This document shows, one piece after another, positions 58,505 through 64,000 of a DNA stretch of 64,000 bases. The notes below the pieces were generated by a model that saw nothing but the letters and a program-made list of their open reading frames with translations, was not told the origin of the DNA and searched no databases. Made by a program: the position numbers and the translations under genes. How positions within the stretch are numbered: the stretch's first letter is position 1; each line of letters begins with the position of its first letter. The DNA is from Primulina eburnea (lineage: Eukaryota > Streptophyta > Magnoliopsida > Lamiales > Gesneriaceae): contig NC_133104.1 in the NCBI RefSeq assembly GCF_022965805.1, positions 21,402,912-21,466,911 on the forward strand, given 5' to 3'.

Positions 58505-60092
58505 TGTAATAGCCTAGCCCGGTGTACGGTACGGTTTAAGTGTCGTATGATTATTGATTATTGGGTTAAGGTTTAGTTTAGTGTGATGTTAGAGTTGTGT
58601 TTATGGGTTATAGTATTGTTGGTTATCATTATTTGTGGTATTGTTGTTGTTCATTGATGGTAGTCGTATTGTATCAGCGTTGCGGTTCGATTTTAGTTGC
58701 TTTAAAGATTGTTTTTGGCCGTGACATCACCGCACCCGCGGTCCTTGCAGCAGCGCACCCGCGGTCTTGATTTCAGCATTTTGAGTAGAATAGCCGTAAT
58801 GACACCGCACCCGCGGTGTAGTTGGTACCGCACCCGCGGTAATGTTAGCACCGCACCCGCAGTTGTAATTTTCAGAGTTTTGGTGGGATTTCCGTGAGCT
58901 TAGCGCACCCGCGGTAAGGATTGGAGCGCACCCGTGGTCGCGCACAGTAAAAGCGCATTTTCGGATTTTAAGTGATATAATTGGATGATTGGTTCACTTT
59001 TTCCTTATTCTTTCCTCCTCTTTCTCGATTTATGCTCTCAAGGGAAGCTAGGGTTTCCATTTTCTTTCTTTTCTTTCTTTGATTCAAGCTCCTAGTTGGT
59101 TTATTGTTGAGAGATCAAGGTTCTTCTTGGTTCTAGAAAGCTAAGGTAAGCTTTTGGTGTTATTTATTCTTGGTGTTGGGGTGAGAGATGATATGGGTTT
59201 GTTGATTTTGTTGGTTTTATGGGTTAATTGACATGGGTTTTTGGTTATTGAGATGTTGATGGTGAATTCATGGTTTATTGTTGTAGGATTTGTTCCAAGA
59301 GTATAGAATCAAGTGATCCAAGTGTAGTAAGTGGAATTTCATCCTTTGTGCTCACATGGTATTATATGTATTATGTTTCAAATGTTTTAATGTGTTATTC
59401 TCTTCCATTTGATCCATATTATGTATTGATATATTTGATTGTATATTAGAGGCAATTGAATGCCTCAATTTGTAAAAAGGGAATACAAGAGATTAAAGCC
59501 TTCAAAGTTCAAATTGATTTATGGATTGATAGATACATAGTCAGAGATTGCATACAATTAGTTGATCAACGACCATAGGCTTATATCCCTCAGAGTTATT
59601 GATTTATATCGATGGGATATAGGTACAGAGACATAGATACTATATAGATATCAATCCAATACAGAGAAAAGAGAAATACCATCTTATTGTTATGCTATGC
59701 TTTATTATCCACATTTCAGAGTTGATGGTATTTACGTTTTTAAAGCTATGATTTTCAGAGTATGCTATGTCTATTGCTATGTAAGAGTTCCACTTGCTGA
59801 GTTTTATATCATTTCAGTTTATTCATGTGATGCAGATCAGAGCGACGGACCAGGACGTTGATTGTGGGTCGAAGTCATATGCATATAGAGAAGGAAGGAA
59901 GGAGTTATTTTGATGGCATTTTGGGCATGATCATAGGAATGATATTTTGTATTTTTGTTATACCATTTGAATGATCATGTATTTATTTTGGATATAAATA
60001 TTTTATGGAAATGTATTTTGAATCCTTCATCTCTTCAAGTAAAAATTTTAAATTCCGCTGCTATTTTATTTATTACGAGTCGAGGTGTCACA
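58505..60092 (+). repeat. Element F 3' LTR (1588 bp)
   Basis: Starts TGTAATAGCCTAGCC and ends GAGGTGTCACA. It carries the ACCGCACCCGCGGT array (58729-58938). It includes the first 243 bp that are missing from the 5' LTR. Confidence 0.9.
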
Positions 60093-60958
60093 GTAGATGG
60101 CTTGACTTATTGAAGGATTTTGAATGAGAGATCAAATACTATCCAGGGAAGTCAAATGCAGCAGCAGACGCCTTGAGTCGAAAGGTTTGTGCTTTATCCT
60201 TGTCGACGATAGGTGTTTCGAATTTAGTGGAAGATTGCTGTTTGTCTGGATTAGCATTTGATACAGGTAGTAGACCATTGCGACTTGCATCGATTCAAGT
60301 TGAGCCAGACCTGATTATGCGTATCAAAGAAGCACAAAGAAGTGATCCGAATGTTCAGAAATCGATTGAGATGGTCCGATCAGGACATTTGTCAGAATAT
60401 CAGGTACGTAATCATGTTCTGTACGTGAATAACCGTCTTGTAGTGCCAAATGTTTCAGATTTGAGGCATCAGATTCTGTCAGAAGCGCACTGTAGTCGGT
60501 TCAGCATCCATCCTGGTGGCAGAAAAATGTACAATGATTTGAAGACACAGTTCTGGTGGAAACAAATGAAGTCAGATATTGCCGAATATGTGTCTAAGTG
60601 CTTGAATTGCCAACAGGTGAAGGCCGAGAGAAAGAATCCTGGAGGTCTACTTCAGAGTTTATCTATTCCTGAATGGAAATTGGATCACATTTCCATGGAT
60701 TTCGTGACGAAGTTACCTCGATCATCCCGAGGTTGTGACGCGATTTGGGTCATTATTGACAGATTAACCAAATCAGCGTGTTTTATTCCATACAGAATGA
60801 CGTACCAACACGATCAGATGGCTGAGATATATGTCAAAGAGGTAGTTAGATTGCATGGTGTGCCGAAGTCTATCGTATCAGATCGTGATCCACGATTCAC
60901 TTCACACTTCTGGCACAGTTTGCAGCAGGCTCTAGGTACGACATTACACTTGAGTACT
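60093..60958 (+). pseudogene. Fragment N: D-like RNase H-integrase piece
   Basis: Begins inside RNase H (RWLDLLKDF, then a TGA at 60125-60127, [16 protein letters not shown]), then the HHCC domain and integrase core ([26 protein letters not shown]), ending LHLST where D continues. It is closest to D but clearly different (GLAFDTGSRPLRLASIQ). It is cut by F on the left and by K at 60959. It could belong to the same element as LTR L. Confidence 0.85.
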
Positions 60959-61816
60959 TGATGCGATCATGGAAGCGTTGCATGGGTCTATGATGTATCA
61001 AGGTGGGCTTAAGTGCAAGGAGCAATGTTCCAAAGGGTTCGTGATGCATGGGAGCACGTTTGGAGGCCAACAGAATGTCTTTCAAGCATTGTTAGAGCCG
61101 GCCGAGTCTACACGGACCTCCACACGGACCTGCACACGGGGTCCGTTCTCTTTACAGCCTGAGATGCCCATTGACAGAGTCTACACGGACCCGACGACGG
61201 ACCCAGGCACGGGGTCTGTGCCCTATTACATTGGCGAAGACAGTGTCTACACGGACCCGTACACGGATGTGAGCACGGGGTCCGTGTCCCTTGTTTCTAG
61301 CTGAAGTTTATTCCCGAGTGTACCCGCACACGGAGGTCTACACGGGGTCCGGGTCCTAGAGTTTTGGGCGAGAAAAATTACCTTTTAGAGTTTTATTTTG
61401 TTAGGAAACTAGATTTTAGTAATCTTTTTGATATGTAAACCATATTGGACGAATTTTGACACACAATACACACATTATTTTGAGTTTTATCAAACTTGTG
61501 AGATTTTTCTCTCAACTTTTCAAGGCTTTAGCTTTGTTAAATCAAATCAAACTTATCAAAGTTTACAACTTTGTGGCGTTTGTCGATCATGCTTGTGCGG
61601 ATTGTCGTAGGCGTCGTTCTTCGAAGGTTCGTATCAAATTTCGATTGTTATCCTCGTGTTTATTTGTTGCTAAACTTTTATAGTTTAGAGGTGAATAACA
61701 CATCAATTACTTGATTCAAAAGATCGGGAAAACACACGAGTCTTATTATCGTAATTAAATAGAGGGTGCGATTGCGTTTTAATCGTGTTTGCTATTTATT
61801 CGTATCGAGGTTCACA
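60959..61816 (+). repeat. Element K 5' LTR (858 bp)
   Basis: Starts TGATGCGATCATGG, where N breaks off, and ends GAGGTTCACA before a PBS-like site. It contains the CACGGACC/GGTCCGTG array. The edges rest on the N junction and the PBS, because the second LTR is not in the window. Confidence 0.65.
61108..61355 (+). promoter_or_regulatory. Array of ACACGGACC / CACGGGGTCCG units (element K LTR)
   Basis: About ten units of ACACGGACC(C) alternating with CACGGGGTCCG, so neighbouring units can pair (CACGGACC with GGTCCGTG). No clear TATA box follows at once. It is analogous to the arrays of the other families. Confidence 0.6.
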
Positions 61817-61820
61817 TCAT

Positions 61821-61832
61821 TTGGTTCAGAGC
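61821..61832 (+). other. Degenerate primer binding site of element K
   Basis: TTGGTTCAGAGC, resembling TGGTATCAGAGC with losses, 4 bp after the proposed LTR end. Confidence 0.5.
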
Positions 61833-62435
61833 ATAGGTTTATTGAAATCAAGTAAGCTATCTTGTTATTGAATTTGCAGATCTGTATTATTTCTTCGTTA
61901 GTTTTCAGATCTGTTTTGGTCTATCGTTCTTCGTAATTTTTTCGTCGATCTGTGATTCTCGAAATTTGTTGGTGTCTTTTTTTTTGGGATTTTCGAGTAG
62001 TACTCAGCCAAAAAAAAAATACCAAAAATCCGAAAATCCACCATTATTTCTTTTTGATATTTTGTTCTATTCCTTTTTGTTAGTCATATACACTTGCCTC
62101 ACACAGTCAAAAAATAAAATAAAATAAATTATTATTGATTTTCAATTTACTTGTCTCCGCAGTCCAAGTGAGTCGATCACATTTGTTCACAAGTTTAAAC
62201 TTGATTGTTTGATAAATTCAAATACAAAGCTTGAGCACCTTGAGAGGACTCTCGAACTTGAGTGCCATTACTTGAGTGTGAGTGAATTTTCTTTGGAGTG
62301 ACTAGTGAGTATTTGTTGTGAGCAAAAAAATTGGGAGAAAATACGAGTGAATTTCCTTGGAGTGACCGTGAGCATTTGGGTAAGGATTATTTTATTTCTA
62401 CTAACCTTTTCTTGCAGGTACAAATTTGAAATTAA
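61833..62435 (+). other. K untranslated leader
   Basis: About 600 bp without a convincing frame. It has T-rich and A-rich stretches and two similar segments, GTGAATTTTCTTTGGAGTGAC (62281-62301) and GTGAATTTCCTTGGAGTGAC (62346-62365). Confidence 0.5.
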
Positions 62436-64000
62436 ATGGAGGGGGAGGTAGGAGATAGTTCTAATCCGGGGTTATCTAAGGTCCAAATGGAGGCGTTAAC
62501 TGGACACTTTTCTAGGATGATAAAGATTGAGATGGAGTCATTACATGAGCGTTTGGATAGGATTGAAGTGAGTCCTAGTGGGGGTAAATCTAAGGTTAGA
62601 GACTTGGGTAGAGGCGAAGATGAGGAATATGATTTGGGGGGAGAAGAGGAGAGTCAAAATGAAAATTGGGGTAGGAATGGAAGAGGTAGAAGAGTTGGTA
62701 GAGGAAGAGGAGAAGCTATGAGGGGTATATTTAATGATGGGCATAGAGAAGATGGTAACATGGGTAGTATTAAGATGAAAATTCCTTCTTTCCATGGGAA
62801 ATCTGATCCGGAGACATACCTAGAGTGGGAAAAGAGGGTAGAGTTTGTGTTTGACTGTCATCAATATTCCGAACTCAAAAAGGTTAGGTTGGCGGTGGTT
62901 GAATTTGTGGATTATGCACTCATCTGGTGGGATCAACTATTGACCACTAGAAGGAGGTATAATGAGAGGCCTATTGAGACATGGGATGAGATGAAGAGGG
63001 TCATGAGGAAGAGGTTTGTGCCCAATCATTATTATAGGGAGATGTTTAAGAGGCTACAAACTTTGAGGCAAGGGTCAAAGAGTGTTGAGGACTACTATAA
63101 GGAGATGGAGGTAGTCATGATTAGGGCCAATATTGAGGAGGATAATGAGGCAACCAAGGCTCGTTTTCTTTGTGGCTTGAACAGGGAGATTCAAGATCAA
63201 GTGTAGCTTAGGCACTACTTGGACCTTGACAAGATGGTGCCAATGGCCATAAAGGTGGAACAACAACTCAAAAGGCGTGGAGTTGGCCGCACCAACCAAA
63301 CTGGAGGTACGTCTTCTTCTTGGCGACCAAATGTGGCAAAGCGTGATGATAGCAAAGTGGTGACCAAGCCTAAGATTGAGACAAAGCAAGAGGCACCTAG
63401 ACACGGAGTGCAAGGTAAAACTGAAATTCCTTCTACTCGTTCTAGAGATACTAAATATTTTAGATTTCAAGGGTTGGGTCATATTGCTAGTGAGTGTCCT
63501 AACAAGAGGGTAATGTTTTTGAATGAGTATGGTGAGTATGAGTCTCAAAGTGAGGGAGATGGCGAGGGTAGTGATGATGATATGCCTGCATTGGAGGATC
63601 CCGATGAGGGATATGGAGCGGTTATAGGAGAAGCGCTAGTGACTAGGCGAATCATGAGTGCCCAAGTCAAGGATGAGGAGGCCAGCCAAAGGGAGAATTT
63701 GTTCCACACTAGATGTTTTGTGAATGGTAAGGTTTGCAATGTAATAATAGATGGGGGTAGTGTTGAGATGGTGGAAAAATTGGGATTGCCTACAATAAAA
63801 CACTCTCAACCATATAGGCTTCAATGGTTGAATGATTGTGCGTTGGTGAAAGTAAATAGGCAAGTTCTAGTGTCCTTTTCTATTTGGAAGTATGTGGATG
63901 AGGTTTTGTGTGACGTGGTGCCCATGCATGCTTGTCATATTTTGTTGGGTAGGCCATGACAATTTGATAGGCACGTTACTAATATTAGTTCAAAAATCGT
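62436..64000 (+). pseudogene. Gag-protease of element K, broken, partial
   Basis: ATG 62436 (MEGEVGDSSNPG) opens 256 codons of Gag to TAG 63204-63206. The same frame continues (LRHYLDLDKMVPMAIKVEQQ) to TGA 63957-63959. The zinc knuckle is damaged: YFRFQGLGHIASEC has lost its first two Cys. The protease has IIDGGS followed directly by VEMVEKLGLPT, which looks like a short deletion after the active site. The frame then resumes beyond the TGA and leaves the window. Confidence 0.82.

Larger units (their letters stand above)
35431..60092 (+). mobile_element. Element F: decayed Ty3/gypsy with truncated, split 5' LTR
   Basis: The 5' LTR is in two pieces (35431-36313 and 53412-53917) separated by G with an ATATC duplication. 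The internal region is 53918-58504 and the 3' LTR 58505-60092. The first 243 bp of the LTR (matching 58505-58747) are missing on the left, so no left target duplicate exists. The right flank (60093) is D-like pol. Confidence 0.85.
60959..64000 (+). mobile_element. Element K: Ty3/gypsy, 5' LTR plus gag-protease start, runs off window
   Basis: LTR 60959-61816, degenerate PBS, leader, then a Gag frame from 62436 with stops. It is inserted in fragment N; the left flank GTACT (60954-60958) is a possible duplicate whose partner is outside. Gag style (KIPSFHGKSDPETYLEWEKRV, SVEDYYKEMEVVMIRANIEED) differs from A, C, D and F, so it is another lineage. Confidence 0.8.

Overview
The window is plant nuclear DNA made almost entirely of nested LTR retrotransposons. 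I see no host gene, tRNA, rRNA or CRISPR array. The evidence for a flowering plant is the initiator-Met-tRNA-type primer binding site (TGGTATCAGAGC or near variants), Tekay/Del-like Ty3/gypsy polyproteins with a C-terminal chromodomain-like segment, an Athila-type polymerase and a Ty1/copia remnant. The setting looks like heterochromatin such as a pericentromere. A eudicot, perhaps an asterid, is a guess.

Layout, left to right. (1) 1-339 and 7682-8186 are one minus-strand LTR (M), split by element A (340-7676). A is a Ty3/gypsy element with an intact 1475-residue Gag-Pol, apparently near-identical LTRs and target duplication GTTTT. (2) 8187-8481 is the end of another LTR (L). It is cut by a minus-strand copia element (B, 8482-11974) that keeps its 3' LTR, RNase H and part of RT. 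(3) B is cut by a minus-strand Athila-type element (J). J's pieces are its 3' LTR 11975-13542, 3' region 13543-13706 and 22489-24459, RNase H-integrase 24460-26113, and RT 34728-35430. (4) Two Ty3/gypsy elements sit inside J: C (13707-22483, duplication ATTTA) and D (26114-34722, duplication CATAA). (5) At 35430/35431 J's RT is joined abruptly to a 5'-truncated LTR of element F (35431-60092). F's 5' LTR was split by minus-strand element G (36314-53406, duplication ATATC). G in turn holds a solo LTR (I, 38987-40429, duplication ACCGC) and a plus-strand relative, H (44109-52400, duplication CAATC). (6) After F comes a D-like pol fragment (N, 60093-60958), cut by element K (60959 to past the window end).

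Only A keeps an open Gag-Pol. C has one frameshift. D has one nonsense codon and one frameshift. F has several lesions. G and H share the same broken coding region, so they look like a non-autonomous family. J, B, N and K are remnants or partial.

The most interesting signals are not genes. Most of the Ty3/gypsy LTRs carry a cluster of GC-rich dyad-symmetric units upstream of the TATA box, with a different unit in most families. A short hairpin with compensatory base changes lies 18-20 nt before the 3' LTR in A, C, D, F, G and H. A second covarying hairpin lies near the 3' end of the C, D, G, H and L LTRs. J also carries a decayed Cys-rich reading frame after integrase whose layout recalls nucleic-acid-binding proteins of some plant RNA viruses.
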